Made by a program: the position numbers and the translations under genes. The notes under the pieces are model-generated. The model had not been told where the DNA came from and ran no database searches. It saw nothing but the letters and a program-made list of their open reading frames with translations. Positions 10,008 through 19,129 of a DNA stretch of 64,000 nucleotides are shown here, piece after piece (position 1 is the first letter of the stretch; each line of letters starts with the position of its first letter). This DNA is from Billgrantia saliphila (GTDB lineage Bacteria > Pseudomonadota > Gammaproteobacteria > Pseudomonadales > Halomonadaceae), in NCBI RefSeq assembly GCF_002930105.1, contig NZ_PJRN01000004.1, positions 124,001-188,000 of the forward strand, in the 5' to 3' direction.

Positions 10008-10892
10008 TCAGTCTTCGATGACGCCAGCCAGTTGCAGGGCCTCGTCCACCGTCGCATGGTACTTCTCGGACAGCCATGTGAGTGGCAGGCGTATGCCCGG
10101 CTCGATCAGCCCCATGCGATGCAGTGCCCACTTGACCGGGATCGGGTTCGATTCGATTCCCAGATTGGTATGCAGCGGCATCAGTCGAGTATTGATCTGG
10201 TGAGCTCGGTCGGCGTCTCCCGCCACCGCGGCGACACATAGCTCATGCATGGCCTTGGGAGCGACGTTGGCGGTCACCGAGATATCGCCATTGCCTCCCA
10301 TCAGCATGAACTCGCAGGCGGTACCGTCATCGCCGGAGTAGAGCATGAAGCCGCTGCCCTTGAGGCGAGCGATGAGATCCTCGGCACGCTCCAGGTTGCC
10401 GGTGGCGTCCTTGAGCCCGATGATGCCGTCGACCTCGGCCAGGCGCATGACGGTCTCGTTGTAAAGGTCGGAGCAGGTGCGGCCGGGCACGTTGTAGAGG
10501 ATGACCGGCAGTCGGCTGCCTTCGGCCACGGCCTTGAAGTGGCGGTAGAGACCTTCCTGAGTCGGCTTGTTGTAGTAGGGGCACACCGACAGGCAGTAGT
10601 CGGCCCCCACTTCGCTGGCATAGCGCGCCAACTCCACGGCTTCGGATGTCGCGTTGGCACCGGTACCGGCGATCACCGGAATGCGCCCATTGACCTCTTC
10701 CACCACGGCCCGAATCACGTCGAAGTGTTCGGCGAACGACATGGTGGTGGGTTCACCTGTGGTGCCGGCTGCAACGATGCCGTCGGTGCCGTTGTCCAGG
10801 TGGAAATTCACCAAGCGGCGCAACGCCTCCCAGTCGATGTCGCCATTGGCCTTCATCGGCGTCGCCAGGGCGACGATACTGCCAGTGATCAT
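10008..10892 (-). CDS. dapA: 4-hydroxy-tetrahydrodipicolinate synthase
   Basis: Condenses pyruvate and aspartate semialdehyde, the first committed step to lysine and diaminopimelate. Length 294 aa is typical. The TIM-barrel landmarks are present: GTTGEPTTM near the N-terminus, [14 protein letters not shown], the tyrosine loop YNVPGRT, and the Schiff-base lysine in GLKDATGN. The ATG at 10892 is preceded by GAGGAACGACAGG. It is first in the dapA-bamC-MBL-purC operon and divergent from bcp. Confidence 0.97.
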   Translation of the reverse strand: MITGSIVALATPMKANGDIDWEALRRLVNFHLDNGTDGIVAAGTTGEPTTMSFAEHFDVIRAVVEEVNGRIPVIAGTGANATSEAVELARYASEVGADYCLSVCPYYNKPTQEGLYRHFKAVAEGSRLPVILYNVPGRTCSDLYNETVMRLAEVDGIIGLKDATGNLERAEDLIARLKGSGFMLYSGDDGTACEFMLMGGNGDISVTANVAPKAMHELCVAAVAGDADRAHQINTRLMPLHTNLGIESNPIPVKWALHRMGLIEPGIRLPLTWLSEKYHATVDEALQLAGVIED

Positions 10893-11016
10893 CCTGTCGT
10901 TCCTCTACGCATGAGCCGCTCTGCTGCACTCGGGCGCCGCTCTGCAATGCACCCTCGATGCAAAGGGTAAATGGTACTCAGGCGGCACAAGCGTGTACAG
11001 CGCGGCGGTTGGCTCT

Positions 11017-11045
11017 TTGACAGCTCGGGCCGGGTTGCGTGTAAT
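11017..11045 (+). promoter_or_regulatory. Strong predicted sigma-70 promoter of bcp
   Basis: Perfect TTGACA (11017-11022), a 17-bp spacer and TGTAAT (11040-11045; five of six consensus positions), in the dapA-bcp divergent gap about 80 bp before the bcp ATG. Confidence 0.7.
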
Positions 11046-11121
11046 CGGGCCTCGCGAGCCGGTATCTACGCGCCGGCCCTCCCCGTCCGTCCAACATCGG
11101 TCATCATCGAAAGGAGCGCCC

Positions 11122-11598
11122 ATGACGCTTGCCATCGGCCAGCCCGTGCCCGACTTCACCGCCCCCGCCACCGGCGACACCACGATCACTCTCTCCGAGC
11201 TGAAGGGACGCCAGGTGGTCGTCTATTTCTATCCCAAGGCCAGCACACCCGGCTGCACGACCGAAGGCGGCGACTTCCGCGATCGCAAGGCGGACTTCGA
11301 GGCGGTCAATACGGTCGTGCTGGGTGTCTCCCGCGACGGCATCCGTGCCCAGGAAAACTTCAAGGCCAAGCAGGGTTTCAACTTCACCCTGATCTCCGAC
11401 AAGGACGAAACGGTCTGCCGGCTGTTCGACGTCATCAAGCTCAAGAAGCTCTACGGCAAGGAGCATCTCGGCATCGAGCGCAGCACTTTCCTGATCGATG
11501 CCGAAGGCAAGCTGGCCCGCGAATGGCGCGGGGTCAAGGTGAAGGGGCACGCCGACGAGGTACTGCAGGCCGCCCAGACACTCCACGCCGGCGGCTGA
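11122..11598 (+). CDS. bcp: Peroxiredoxin of the BCP/PrxQ family
   Basis: Thiol peroxidase that reduces hydrogen peroxide and organic peroxides in the cytoplasm. The product is 158 aa with the family opening (IGQPVPDFTAPATGDTTITL), and the peroxidatic Cys in YPKASTPGCTTEG. The resolving Cys normally five residues later (PGCT-x2-AC) is absent: the position is Gly. The only other Cys is in ETVCRLFDV, where some PrxQ proteins carry an alternative resolving residue. The ATG at 11122 follows AAGGAG; the longer open frame (from 10993) is rejected. It is divergent from dapA. Confidence 0.93.
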   Translation: MTLAIGQPVPDFTAPATGDTTITLSELKGRQVVVYFYPKASTPGCTTEGGDFRDRKADFEAVNTVVLGVSRDGIRAQENFKAKQGFNFTLISDKDETVCRLFDVIKLKKLYGKEHLGIERSTFLIDAEGKLAREWRGVKVKGHADEVLQAAQTLHAGG

Positions 11599-11633
11599 CC
11601 CCGCCACCCCGGCCGGCTGGAGGTGCGCCCTGC

Positions 11634-12743
11634 CTACTTGCCGGCCGGCTCCTCCAGCTCCAGCGCCCCGCGCGAATCATAGTAATGCCGAATCCCCCGC
11701 GGCCAGGCATAGACCAGCGCCTTGAGCAAGGTGGCCAGCGGAATGGCGAAGAAAATTCCCCAGAACCCCCACACGCCACCAAAGAACAGCACCGCCAGGA
11801 TGATCGATACCGGATGCAGGTTGACCGCCTCCGAGAACAGAATCGGTACCAGCACGTTGCCATCGAGCGCCTGGATCACGCCATAGGCGACCAGCACGTA
11901 GAGGAACTGCTCGGTCATGCCGAAGTGGAAGCCGGCCACCGCCGCCACCGGTAGCGTAGCCACCGCCGCCCCGATGTAGGGCACCAGTACCGAGAACCCC
12001 ACCAGTACCGCCAGCAGCGCCGAATAGGGCAGTCCGAAGAAGGCGAAGGTAAAGAACGACACCGTGCCGACGATAAGTATCTCGATGAATTTGCCGCGAA
12101 CGTAGTTGGCGATCTGAGCGTCCATTTCCTGCCAGATACGCGTCATTAGTGTGCGCTGCTGAGGCAATAGCGAGAGCGTGAAGCCCACGAGCTGCTGGCG
12201 ATCCTTGAGCAGGAAGAACACCAGGATTGGCACCAGCACCAAGTAGATGATCAGCGCCAGAATGTTACCCAGCGACGCCAGCGACAGCGTCAGAGCACGC
12301 TGTCCGAACTGAGTGAATTCGCGCCCGGCCACGGCGATCCACTCCTGGACCTGATCGGGAGTCACCAGGTTGGGATAACGCTCCTGCACCTCATCCAGCC
12401 AGCGCTGCCCGCTGGCGAACATGCGCGGCGTCTCCTGAACCAGCCCCACGAGCTGATTCCAGATCAACGGCATCAGGATGAAGGCCAACGTCAGCAGCAC
12501 ACCGATGAAGGCGAGAAAGACGATGATCACCGCCAGTAGGTGCGGCACGCCCTGCCGCGTCAACGCATTGACCGCGCCCTGCAGCAGGAAGGCGATCACC
12601 AGAGCGGTGAAGAAAGGCGCCAGCATGCGACCGAACAGAATTACCGCGGCAAACCCCAGCACCAGCAGCACCAGGAGGATGACCGCCTCCTCATCGGAGA
12701 AATAGTGATCGATCCAACCCTTGAATACCTGGCGTAGGGTCAT
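11634..12743 (-). CDS. AI-2E family transporter (PerM/YdiK-like permease)
   Basis: Integral membrane protein of 369 aa with seven or eight predicted helices (for example VILLVLLVLGFAAVILFG, LLAVIIVFLAFIGVLLTLAFIL, IIYLVLVPILVFFLL). It has the typical cytoplasmic LLPQQRTLMTRIWQEMDAQIA segment and the C-terminal GGVWGFWGIFFAIPLATLLKAL signature of the AI-2E/PerM family. Substrates of this family are debated: autoinducer-2, cations or protons. The ATG overlaps the tusA stop by 4 bp (ATGA), so both are translated together. Confidence 0.9.
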   Translation of the reverse strand: MTLRQVFKGWIDHYFSDEEAVILLVLLVLGFAAVILFGRMLAPFFTALVIAFLLQGAVNALTRQGVPHLLAVIIVFLAFIGVLLTLAFILMPLIWNQLVGLVQETPRMFASGQRWLDEVQERYPNLVTPDQVQEWIAVAGREFTQFGQRALTLSLASLGNILALIIYLVLVPILVFFLLKDRQQLVGFTLSLLPQQRTLMTRIWQEMDAQIANYVRGKFIEILIVGTVSFFTFAFFGLPYSALLAVLVGFSVLVPYIGAAVATLPVAAVAGFHFGMTEQFLYVLVAYGVIQALDGNVLVPILFSEAVNLHPVSIILAVLFFGGVWGFWGIFFAIPLATLLKALVYAWPRGIRHYYDSRGALELEEPAGK

Positions 12744-12988
12744 GTGGTGGGCTCCGCGCCCTTGCGCAGCCAGTAGTGATAGATCTCGCCGCGCTCCTCG
12801 CGCGCCACCAGCTCATGGATGCTGTTCTCGGCGAAGGTCTCGAAGTCCCGCCAGGAACCGGCATCGGTCGCCATGACCTCAAGGAGCTGCCCGCCGCTCA
12901 GTCGGGCCAGCGCCTGTTTGGCCTTGAGCAGCGGCAGCGGACAAGGCAGGCCGCAGGCATCGAGCACGTCATCTGGTTGCAGCGCCAT
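12740..12988 (-). CDS. TusA-family sulfurtransferase
   Basis: 82-aa sulfur carrier protein of the TusA/SirA/YedF family. The catalytic Cys is in LDACGLPCPLPLLKAK, which gives the CPxP motif with an extra upstream Cys. These proteins pass persulfide sulfur, for example to TusBCD for tRNA thiolation. It could also be a YedF-like relative, since both occur in this neighbourhood. A GGGGGA ribosome site precedes the ATG, and it overlaps the permease gene by 4 bp. The bcp-perM-tusA-bepA neighbourhood is shared with Pseudomonas. Confidence 0.88.
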   Translation of the reverse strand: MALQPDDVLDACGLPCPLPLLKAKQALARLSGGQLLEVMATDAGSWRDFETFAENSIHELVAREERGEIYHYWLRKGAEPTT

Positions 12989-13024
12989 GGTGTCCCCCGG
13001 GAAAATGAACGAACTGCCGCAATG

Positions 13025-13049
13025 GCCCTTTGTGCTTGCACAAAAGGGC
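13025..13049. promoter_or_regulatory. Hairpin in the tusA-bepA divergent gap
   Basis: GCCCTTTGTG (13025-13034), a CTTG loop and CACAAAAGGGC (13039-13049) form an inverted repeat with one bulged base, 37 bp before the tusA start. It could be a leader hairpin of the tusA mRNA or an operator. The function is not known. Confidence 0.35.
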
Positions 13050-13131
13050 GAAACCCCTGAGATTTAAAGGCACTTTGCAGGCCGAATCAATGTCGGATAG
13101 TTAACCGACTGCCGCTTCGAAGAGACAGCAC

Positions 13132-14592
13132 ATGCTGCGCAACCCACGAACACAGTTGAGCCGCGGCGCCCTCGCGCTGACCCTGAGCTTGACGCTGACC
13201 GCCCCTGCCCCTGCCGCCGCGGCAGACGACTATGGCTTGCCAAGTCTCACCGGCAGCAGCCAGGCCGTGACCGGCGAGGAGTTTCGCCTCGGTCGTGCCT
13301 GGCTGCGCCAATTCCGCGCCCGGGCTCCCCTCTGGCAGGACGCCATTGCCCAGGATTACCTCGAAGCACTGGTGACGCGTTTGCTGCCTCACAGCGAGCT
13401 CACCGACACACGCCCGGTGGTGACCCTGGTGGATAGCCGCGCCCTGAACGCCTTCGCCGTGCCGGGCGGTGTGATCGGCGTGAATGCCGGATTGTTCGCC
13501 TTCGCCGACGAGGAGGATGCTGTCGCCTCGGTGATGGCACATGAGCTCGGCCACCTGTCGCAGCGCCACTATGCGCGCGGCCAGGCACGCGCCGAGCAGA
13601 CCCAGCTGCCCGCCATGGCGGCCATGCTCGCCGGCATGCTGATCGCCGCCAGCGGCGGCGGCGATGCCGGCATCGCCGCCGCCATGGGCTCCCAAGCCGC
13701 CTTCATTCAGGACCAGCTGGCCTACTCGCGGCGCTTCGAACAGGAAGCCGACCGCCTTGGGCTGCAGGCCATGGCCCAGGCAGGGTACGACCCACAGGCG
13801 ATGGTACGGATGTTCCGCGCCATGCAGCGCCAGGTCAGCCTGCAGGGCGGCAATCCGCCGGAATTTTTGCTGACGCACCCACTCACCGAATCGCGCATTA
13901 GCGACGCCGAGTCGCGCGCCTCCCAGCTCGAGCCCACCCATAGTCGCGAAGGCGATCCGACCTATCATCTGGTTCGCGCGCGGGCGCTGCTGACGGTACA
14001 TGAACGCGACCCGCAGCAAGCCGCCACGCGCCTGGCCCAGGATGACGCCCCGGCAGCGGCCAGACGCTACCTGGATGCCTTGATCGCCGCCGAACGTGGC
14101 CAGGTCGATAGCGCACTCGGTGAGCTCGACGCCCTGGCCCGCGAGCTACCCGACCTCGCCATGATCCCGGCCAGCGCAGCCGAAATCGCCTTCGAGGCGG
14201 GACGCTACGACGATGCCATCGAGCGCAGCCGGCGCCTGCTGCGGCTGATGCCGGGCTATGTGCCAGCTACCCAGCTGCTCGGCGAAGCGATGCTGCAGCG
14301 AGACCCCAACGAGGCGTATCGCATCTTGCGCGAACTGGCCGATCGCCGGCCCGAGGACCCGCAGGTCTTCACCCTGCTGGCTGAAGCCGCCGGACGCAGC
14401 GGTCGTGAAGCCTGGGGCCACCTGGCCCGGGCCGAACACATGCAGCTTACCGGCGAGATCGATCGCGCCATTCGCCAGCTCGATGTGGCCCGTCGTGTTG
14501 CGGAACAGAGCGGGGACAGCAACGCCCTGGCGCGCATCGAGCAGCGACGGGAGGATTTCGTGGGTTATCGCGAGACGATGGAGAAGTTCTGA
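13132..14592 (+). CDS. bepA: M48-family metalloprotease with TPR domain (BepA-like)
   Basis: Periplasmic zinc protease and chaperone for outer-membrane assembly, which degrades misfolded LptD and assists the BAM complex. The product is 486 aa (E. coli BepA 487). A signal peptide ends near APAAAA (residues 1-28). The catalytic motif is MAHELGHLSQRHYARGQ, with the third zinc ligand Glu in FEQEADRLGLQAM. The C-terminal half has TPR-like helices. The ATG is weakly preceded by AGAGA. It is divergent from tusA, and its stop runs straight into a 7-bp tandem repeat. Confidence 0.93.
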   Translation: MLRNPRTQLSRGALALTLSLTLTAPAPAAAADDYGLPSLTGSSQAVTGEEFRLGRAWLRQFRARAPLWQDAIAQDYLEALVTRLLPHSELTDTRPVVTLVDSRALNAFAVPGGVIGVNAGLFAFADEEDAVASVMAHELGHLSQRHYARGQARAEQTQLPAMAAMLAGMLIAASGGGDAGIAAAMGSQAAFIQDQLAYSRRFEQEADRLGLQAMAQAGYDPQAMVRMFRAMQRQVSLQGGNPPEFLLTHPLTESRISDAESRASQLEPTHSREGDPTYHLVRARALLTVHERDPQQAATRLAQDDAPAAARRYLDALIAAERGQVDSALGELDALARELPDLAMIPASAAEIAFEAGRYDDAIERSRRLLRLMPGYVPATQLLGEAMLQRDPNEAYRILRELADRRPEDPQVFTLLAEAAGRSGREAWGHLARAEHMQLTGEIDRAIRQLDVARRVAEQSGDSNALARIEQRREDFVGYRETMEKF

Positions 14593-14629
14593 GCCGCGAG
14601 CCGCGAGCCGCGAGCCGCGAGCCGCGAGC
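14591..14629. repeat. Tandem repeat (GAGCCGC) x5.6
   Basis: Five perfect 7-bp copies and a partial one begin inside the bepA stop codon (TGA at 14590-14592). A 7-bp unit is prone to slippage, but lies after the stop codon, so length changes would not alter BepA. Confidence 0.9.
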
Positions 14630-14638
14630 AATTTATAA

Positions 14639-14673
14639 GGCAAAAGCCAGTGACAACGTCACGGGCTTTTGCC
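14639..14673. terminator. Bidirectional intrinsic terminator, bepA / nadA
   Basis: GGCAAAAGCC (14639-14648) pairs with GGCTTTTGCC (14664-14673), and inside this GTGAC (14650-14654) pairs with GTCAC (14658-14662) around an AAC loop. The arms carry the A/T-runs needed for termination in both directions. It sits between convergent bepA and nadA. Confidence 0.85.
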
Positions 14674-14686
14674 CGAAGCCCGAAGC

Positions 14687-15715
14687 TCAAGAATTGAAAT
14701 TGAGCATGCGCTCCAGCGGCTTGAGTGCGCGGGCGCGCAAGTCGGCATTGACGAAGATCTCCCCGCTGCCCTCGCGCAGGGCGCCGGCCAGGTTGTCCAG
14801 CGCGTTCATCGCCATCCACGGGCAGTGTGCGCAGCTGCGACAGGTGGCGCCATTGCCGGCGGTGGGCGCCTCGAACAGGATCTTCTCGGGCACCATCTGC
14901 TGCATTTTGTAGAAAATGCCGCGGTCGGTGGCGACGATCAGCTTGTCGTTCGGCAGCGTCTGAGCCGCCTTGATCAGCTGCGAGGTCGAGCCGGCGACGT
15001 CGGCCAGCGCCACCACCGAGGCGGGCGACTCCGGGTGCACCAGCACGGCGGCGTCGGGATAGAGCCCCTTCAGGTCCTCGATGCCCTTGGCCTTGAACTC
15101 CTCGTGCACGATGCACGCCCCGTCCCACAACAGCATGTCGGCGCCGGTTTTCTGCTGGATATACCCCCCCAGGTGCTTGTCCGGCGCCCACAGGACCTTC
15201 TCGCCGCGAGCCTGCAGATGCTCGATGACGTCCACCGCGATGGAAGAAGTCACCACCCAGTCGGCGCGCGCCTTCACCGCCGCCGATGTGTTGGCATAAA
15301 CCACCACGGTACGGTCGGGATGCTGGTCGCAGAAGGCGCTGAACTCGTCGGCAGGACAGCCGACATCGAGCGAGCAGGTCGCTTCCAACGTCGGCATCAG
15401 CACGCGTTTTTCGGGGGACAGGATCTTGGCCGTCTCACCCATGAAGCGTACTCCGGCCACGACCAGGGTATCGGCCTCGTGGCGAGCGCCGAAGCGGGCC
15501 ATCTCCAAGGAGTCGGCGACGCAGCCACCGGTCTCCTCGGCCAACTGCTGAATGGCGTCGTCGGTGTAGTAATGCGCCACCAGTACCGCATTGTGGACCT
15601 TGAGCAGGCGCTTGATCTCGTCGATGCGAGCCTCGTCCTGGGCAGGAATGCGGGTGGGGCAATAGGCGCGGGCCAGGTGCTCGCGCACCTCGACTCGGGA
15701 AGTCATGATCGTCAT
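14687..15715 (-). CDS. nadA: Quinolinate synthase A
   Basis: 4Fe-4S enzyme that condenses iminoaspartate with dihydroxyacetone phosphate to quinolinate. About 342 aa, typical for the proteobacterial form. Cluster-binding Cys residues appear in [15 protein letters not shown] and [10 protein letters not shown], and there are family blocks [45 protein letters not shown] and VHPESPASV. The frame is open to 15838, but the family start is near [17 protein letters not shown] codons at 15715 and 15706 are both possible and neither has a strong ribosome site. Confidence 0.95.
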   Translation of the reverse strand: MTIMTSRVEVREHLARAYCPTRIPAQDEARIDEIKRLLKVHNAVLVAHYYTDDAIQQLAEETGGCVADSLEMARFGARHEADTLVVAGVRFMGETAKILSPEKRVLMPTLEATCSLDVGCPADEFSAFCDQHPDRTVVVYANTSAAVKARADWVVTSSIAVDVIEHLQARGEKVLWAPDKHLGGYIQQKTGADMLLWDGACIVHEEFKAKGIEDLKGLYPDAAVLVHPESPASVVALADVAGSTSQLIKAAQTLPNDKLIVATDRGIFYKMQQMVPEKILFEAPTAGNGATCRSCAHCPWMAMNALDNLAGALREGSGEIFVNADLRARALKPLERMLNFNS

Positions 15716-15914
15716 CGTGTCTACCACTGCGACTGGCAGGGGCTCCCCCTGCGTGTACCGGGTGCATCGCGGTTCGCGCGCTCCGCACGGACGATGCGCC
15801 TTGGGCCGGACGGCGTCTCTCGCCATCGTGCCCGTCACGCCATCTTACACCATACGCCAGGGACCTTGGATACCCTTTCCGATGCGCCAGCGTTGAAGTC
15901 AATCCAAACGCAAG

Positions 15915-15943
15915 GCGCCCCCGCCTCGAGGAGGCGGGGGCGC
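15915..15943 (-). terminator. Terminator hairpin after the tRNA-Lys pair
   Basis: A perfect 13-bp stem: GCGCCCCCGCCTC (15915-15927), GAG loop, and GAGGCGGGGGCGC (15931-15943). It begins 7 bp after the CCA end of the first tRNA. The T-rich tail is weak. Confidence 0.7.
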
Positions 15944-15949
15944 GGAAGC

Positions 15950-16025
15950 TGGTGGGTCGTGTAGGATTCGAACCTACGACCAATTGGTTAAAAGCCAACT
16001 GCTCTACCAACTGAGCTAACGACCC
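15950..16025 (-). tRNA. tRNA-Lys (UUU), copy 2 of the tandem
   Basis: 76 nt including encoded CCA. The acceptor GGGTCGT pairs with ACGACCC; D-arm, anticodon loop CTTTTAA (anticodon TTT) and T-arm GGTTCGAATCC are all intact. It is identical in sequence to the copy 92 bp upstream. Confidence 0.97.
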
Positions 16026-16041
16026 GATCACAGGCCCGGAA

Positions 16042-16117
16042 TGGTGGGTCGTGTAGGATTCGAACCTACGACCAATTGGTTAAAAGCCAACTGCTCTACC
16101 AACTGAGCTAACGACCC
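16042..16117 (-). tRNA. tRNA-Lys (UUU), copy 1 of the tandem
   Basis: Identical to the copy at 15950-16025, with CCA encoded, anticodon TTT and all arms intact. The two are separated by 16 bp and probably processed from one transcript. The spacer sequence gives no sign of an inserted element or a duplicated attachment site. Confidence 0.97.
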
Positions 16118-16204
16118 TTCCGAACGGGTGCAGATATTACTGATCGCCCCCTTGGCTGGCAAGGACTTTTTGACTTTAGGCGACCATTCCGTCCCAGGGA
16201 AGCA

Positions 16205-16335
16205 CTGGACAAATCGGCGAGCGAAATGAAGCGCTAGGCGCGAGGAGCGCAAGGCCTGAAGCATATGGGGTATATGTGACGGGCCTGAGCACCACAGCAA
16301 CACAGCGATTCGCTCGCACAGACATTTGTGAGCGT
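16205..16335. other. Structured intergenic element, candidate ncRNA or dispersed repeat
   Basis: Several inverted repeats are nested here. The outer stem GCGAGCGAA (16217-16225) pairs with TTCGCTCGC (16309-16317). Inside are GCGC/GCGC (around 16231-16250), AGGCC (about 16252) with GGCCT (about 16281), and a CATAT...ATATG hairpin (16262-16276). A competing hairpin of CGCTCGCACA (16311-16320) with TGTGAGCG (16327-16334) would exclude the outer stem. It lies just after rluB. No reading frame here looks coding. I cannot name the element. Confidence 0.45.
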
Positions 16336-16339
16336 TTAT

Positions 16340-17197
16340 CTAGCGGCCCTTGGGATTCCTGGGCTTGCGCATCGCCTGCACCGGGCGACGCTTGTTCTTG
16401 TCGCGGCTCCAGCGGTTCTTCTCGTCGGGGGTCAGCTCGGGCACCTTGCGTGGCGCCAGGCCGGCGGAGAGGGCCAGATCGTCGATCTCGTCCTGTGAAA
16501 GCTCCACCCACTCCCCGGCCTTGGCCCGCTTGTCGAGGAAGATATTGCCGTAGCGCACCCGCTTGAGCCGACTGACGGTGAGGCCCTGGGATTCCCACAG
16601 CCGGCGAACCTCGCGGTTGCGTCCCTCCATGATCACCACGTGAAACCAGGTATTGATGCCTTCGCCACCGAACTCCTGCACGTCGGTAAAACGCGCCGGA
16701 CCGTCATCCAGCATCACGCCCTCGACCATGGCCTTCACGTGCTCCTTGCGCACCTCTCCCATCACGCGCACGGCGTATTCGCGTTCGATCTGGGTGGAGG
16801 GGTGCATCAGCCGGTTGGCCAGCTCGCCGTCGGTGGTGAACAGCAGCAGCCCGCTGGTATTGATATCCAACCGGCCAATGGCAATCCAGCGTTCACCCTT
16901 CAGGCGCGGCAGACGCTCGAACACGGTGCGCCGTCCTTCCGGGTCCTTGCGTGTACACAGCTCGCCTTCCGGCTTGTTGTACATGATCACGCGACGGGGC
17001 GTTTCCTCGGCCCCGCGCAGGGTCACCGGGCGATCGTCGAAGGTCACCTTGTCGCGCATCTCGATGCGATCGCCGAGCGTGGCGACCTTGCCGTTGACCT
17101 TGATGCGGCCGGCTTCGATAGCCGTTTCCATCTCGCGACGCGAACCCAGCCCGGCACGGGCCAGGACCTTCTGCAGCTTTTCTGAATGGCTCGTCAT
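16340..17197 (-). CDS. rluB: 23S rRNA pseudouridine(2605) synthase
   Basis: Pseudouridine synthase of the RsuA/RluB family. An N-terminal S4 RNA-binding domain ([25 protein letters not shown]) is followed by the catalytic domain with Asp in [17 protein letters not shown], and the family block [15 protein letters not shown]. 285 aa; a basic tail of Lys/Arg residues follows the fold, as in other RluB proteins. The ATG overlaps the scpB stop by 4 bp. RluB downstream of scpAB is a common gammaproteobacterial arrangement. Confidence 0.95.
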   Translation of the reverse strand: MTSHSEKLQKVLARAGLGSRREMETAIEAGRIKVNGKVATLGDRIEMRDKVTFDDRPVTLRGAEETPRRVIMYNKPEGELCTRKDPEGRRTVFERLPRLKGERWIAIGRLDINTSGLLLFTTDGELANRLMHPSTQIEREYAVRVMGEVRKEHVKAMVEGVMLDDGPARFTDVQEFGGEGINTWFHVVIMEGRNREVRRLWESQGLTVSRLKRVRYGNIFLDKRAKAGEWVELSQDEIDDLALSAGLAPRKVPELTPDEKNRWSRDKNKRRPVQAMRKPRNPKGR

Positions 17198-18099
17198 GTG
17201 TTGTCGGGCTTCTCATCATCGGTGGATTCCGCCCCCGCTCCGCCGTCATCGTCGACGCTGGTGCGGGCACGTTCGGCCAGGCGCGCTTCGAGATCGGCGA
17301 AGCTCAACCCTGGCCTGTCGGACGCCTTCCCGGCGTGTGTCGCGTCGGCCGTCCCGGCCGTCGTCTCGCTAGCACTCTTTTCCCTTCCCGCTTCCGCGGC
17401 AACCTCGCCCGCAGCCGCAGGTTCGTTTTGCTCCCCCGCGTCCCAGGCCGAGGCGCCGAGTTCCTCGACATTCGTCTCTTCGTCCTCTTCGCCCGCCTCG
17501 TCGGCCTGGGCCAGCAAGCGGTTCGGCGGCGGCGGCGCCTCGTCTTCGAATATCGGCTCCGCCATTCCCTTGAGTTCATGCATGGGCGGCAATTCATCCA
17601 GTGTCTTCAGGCCGAAGTCGTCGAGAAACTGGCGCGTGGTGGCATAGACCGACGGGCGGCCCGGCACGTCGCGCTGTCCGACCACGCGAATCCAGCCACG
17701 TTCGGCCAGCGTACGCATGATCGAGCTGCTCACCGCCACCCCGCGCACCTCCTCGATATCGCCACGGGTCACCGGTTGACGATAGGCGATCAGCGCCAGG
17801 GTCTCCAGCAGGGCGCGAGAGTAGCGCTGTGGACGCTCGTCCCACAAACGCGAGATCCACGGCGAGAGCCGTGAGCGAATGCGCAGCTGGTAACCCGAAG
17901 CCGTCTCGAGCAGTTCCAAGGCGCCGCGCTCATGTCGTGCCGCGACCCGCTCCAGCGCTTCCCTCAAGTGGCGACGCTGCGGCCGCTCATGGTCGTCGAA
18001 CAGGCCCTCGAGGCGTTCCAGCGAGAGCGGCTCGGCCGCCGCCAGCAGCGCCGCCTCGAGAATATCGTCGAGGCTGTCGGGCAGTTCCATGGCAGTCAT
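17194..18099 (-). CDS. scpB: Segregation and condensation protein B
   Basis: Kleisin-associated winged-helix protein of the SMC-ScpAB chromosome condensation complex. The fold ends around residue 185 ([21 protein letters not shown] ... [23 protein letters not shown] ... [18 protein letters not shown]). About 110 residues follow that are acidic and Ala-rich ([21 protein letters not shown]), low in complexity and probably disordered. It has ATGA overlaps at both ends, with scpA upstream and rluB downstream. Confidence 0.94.
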   Translation of the reverse strand: MTAMELPDSLDDILEAALLAAAEPLSLERLEGLFDDHERPQRRHLREALERVAARHERGALELLETASGYQLRIRSRLSPWISRLWDERPQRYSRALLETLALIAYRQPVTRGDIEEVRGVAVSSSIMRTLAERGWIRVVGQRDVPGRPSVYATTRQFLDDFGLKTLDELPPMHELKGMAEPIFEDEAPPPPNRLLAQADEAGEEDEETNVEELGASAWDAGEQNEPAAAGEVAAEAGREKSASETTAGTADATHAGKASDRPGLSFADLEARLAERARTSVDDDGGAGAESTDDEKPDNT

Positions 18100-19046
18100 G
18101 CTCGATCGTTCCCCTGCGACAGGTCCGCCGCTCCCGCATCTTCGGCGAAGGGGCTTTCGACATCGTATTCTTCGCCTTCCAGCATCTCGTCTTCTTTGGT
18201 GTCGCGCGGCGTTCGGGCGCGCACGTGGATCGGCGACAGAGGCGCGTTCTGCACGATCTCGATCATCGCCTCCTTGGCCAGCTCGAGGATGGCCATGAAT
18301 GTGACGATCACGCCGGCGCGTCCCTCCTCCAGGGTGAACAGCGCCTCGAACGGCGTGTAGTGCTCGTGATTCAAGCGCTCCATGATCGCCAGCATGCGCT
18401 CTCGGGTCGAGAGCACCTCACGGCCGACATGGTGGGCCTGGTTGAGCTCGGCCCGGCGCAGGATGCCGGCGAGCGCCCCTAACAGCTCGTCGAGTTCGAC
18501 ATCGGGATGAATCACCCGCGCCTGCAGCGGCGGCAGCGCGGCCCGGGCCGGAAACCAGTCGCGCCCTACCCGGGGGAGTTCCGCCAGCGCCTCGGCAGCA
18601 CTCTTGAGCTGCTCGTACTCCTGCAAGCGACGGATCAGCTCGGCGCGGGGATCCTCCTCGTCGTCCTCGTTCCCCTCCTTCGGTGGACGCGGCAGCAGCG
18701 TACGCGACTTGATCTCGGCCAGCATGGCGGCCATCAACAGGTATTCGCCGGCCAGCTCGATCTCCATCGCTTTCATCAGCTCGACGTACTCGATGTACTG
18801 CCGGGTGATGGCGGCCACGTCGATGGCGAGAATATCCAGGTTCTGACGACGGATCAGGTAGAGCAGAAGATCGAGCGGCCCCTCGAAGGCCTCGAGAAAG
18901 ATCCGCAGCGCCTCCGGCGGGATGTAGAGATCCTCGGGGAGTTCAGTGATCGGCTCGTCGAACAGCCTGGCGAGCGCCTCCGTCCGGACGGCGGCGTCAG
19001 GCGTAGCATGCTGCTCGGGGGCAGCCGTATGGGGCGTCTCGCTCAC
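18096..19046 (-). CDS. scpA: Segregation and condensation protein A (kleisin)
   Basis: Kleisin subunit that bridges the SMC heads. The family core starts at LYIPPEALRIFLEAFEGPLDLLLYLIRRQNLDIL and continues through LMKAMEIELAGEYLLMAAMLAEIKSRTLLP. No ATG fits: an open frame continues to 19184 but that part is antisense to the bactofilin gene. A GTG at 19046 with GGGAGG eleven bases before it gives 316 aa and a plausible N-terminus, so I chose it; this is the uncertain point. Stop overlaps the scpB start by 4 bp. Confidence 0.9.
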   Translation of the reverse strand: MSETPHTAAPEQHATPDAAVRTEALARLFDEPITELPEDLYIPPEALRIFLEAFEGPLDLLLYLIRRQNLDILAIDVAAITRQYIEYVELMKAMEIELAGEYLLMAAMLAEIKSRTLLPRPPKEGNEDDEEDPRAELIRRLQEYEQLKSAAEALAELPRVGRDWFPARAALPPLQARVIHPDVELDELLGALAGILRRAELNQAHHVGREVLSTRERMLAIMERLNHEHYTPFEALFTLEEGRAGVIVTFMAILELAKEAMIEIVQNAPLSPIHVRARTPRDTKEDEMLEGEEYDVESPFAEDAGAADLSQGNDRA

Positions 19047-19129
19047 GCGGGGGATGGCCTCCCGGCTGGACTCGTCTGAAGATCGATCACGCAGTCTACC
19101 AAGAGCGTGAGGGAGAGGGTAAGTCCGGT

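Noticed and set aside
15435-16303. Open frames with LAQLVEQLAFNQLVVGSNPTRPT
   Set aside because: Translations of the two tRNA-Lys genes, not proteins.
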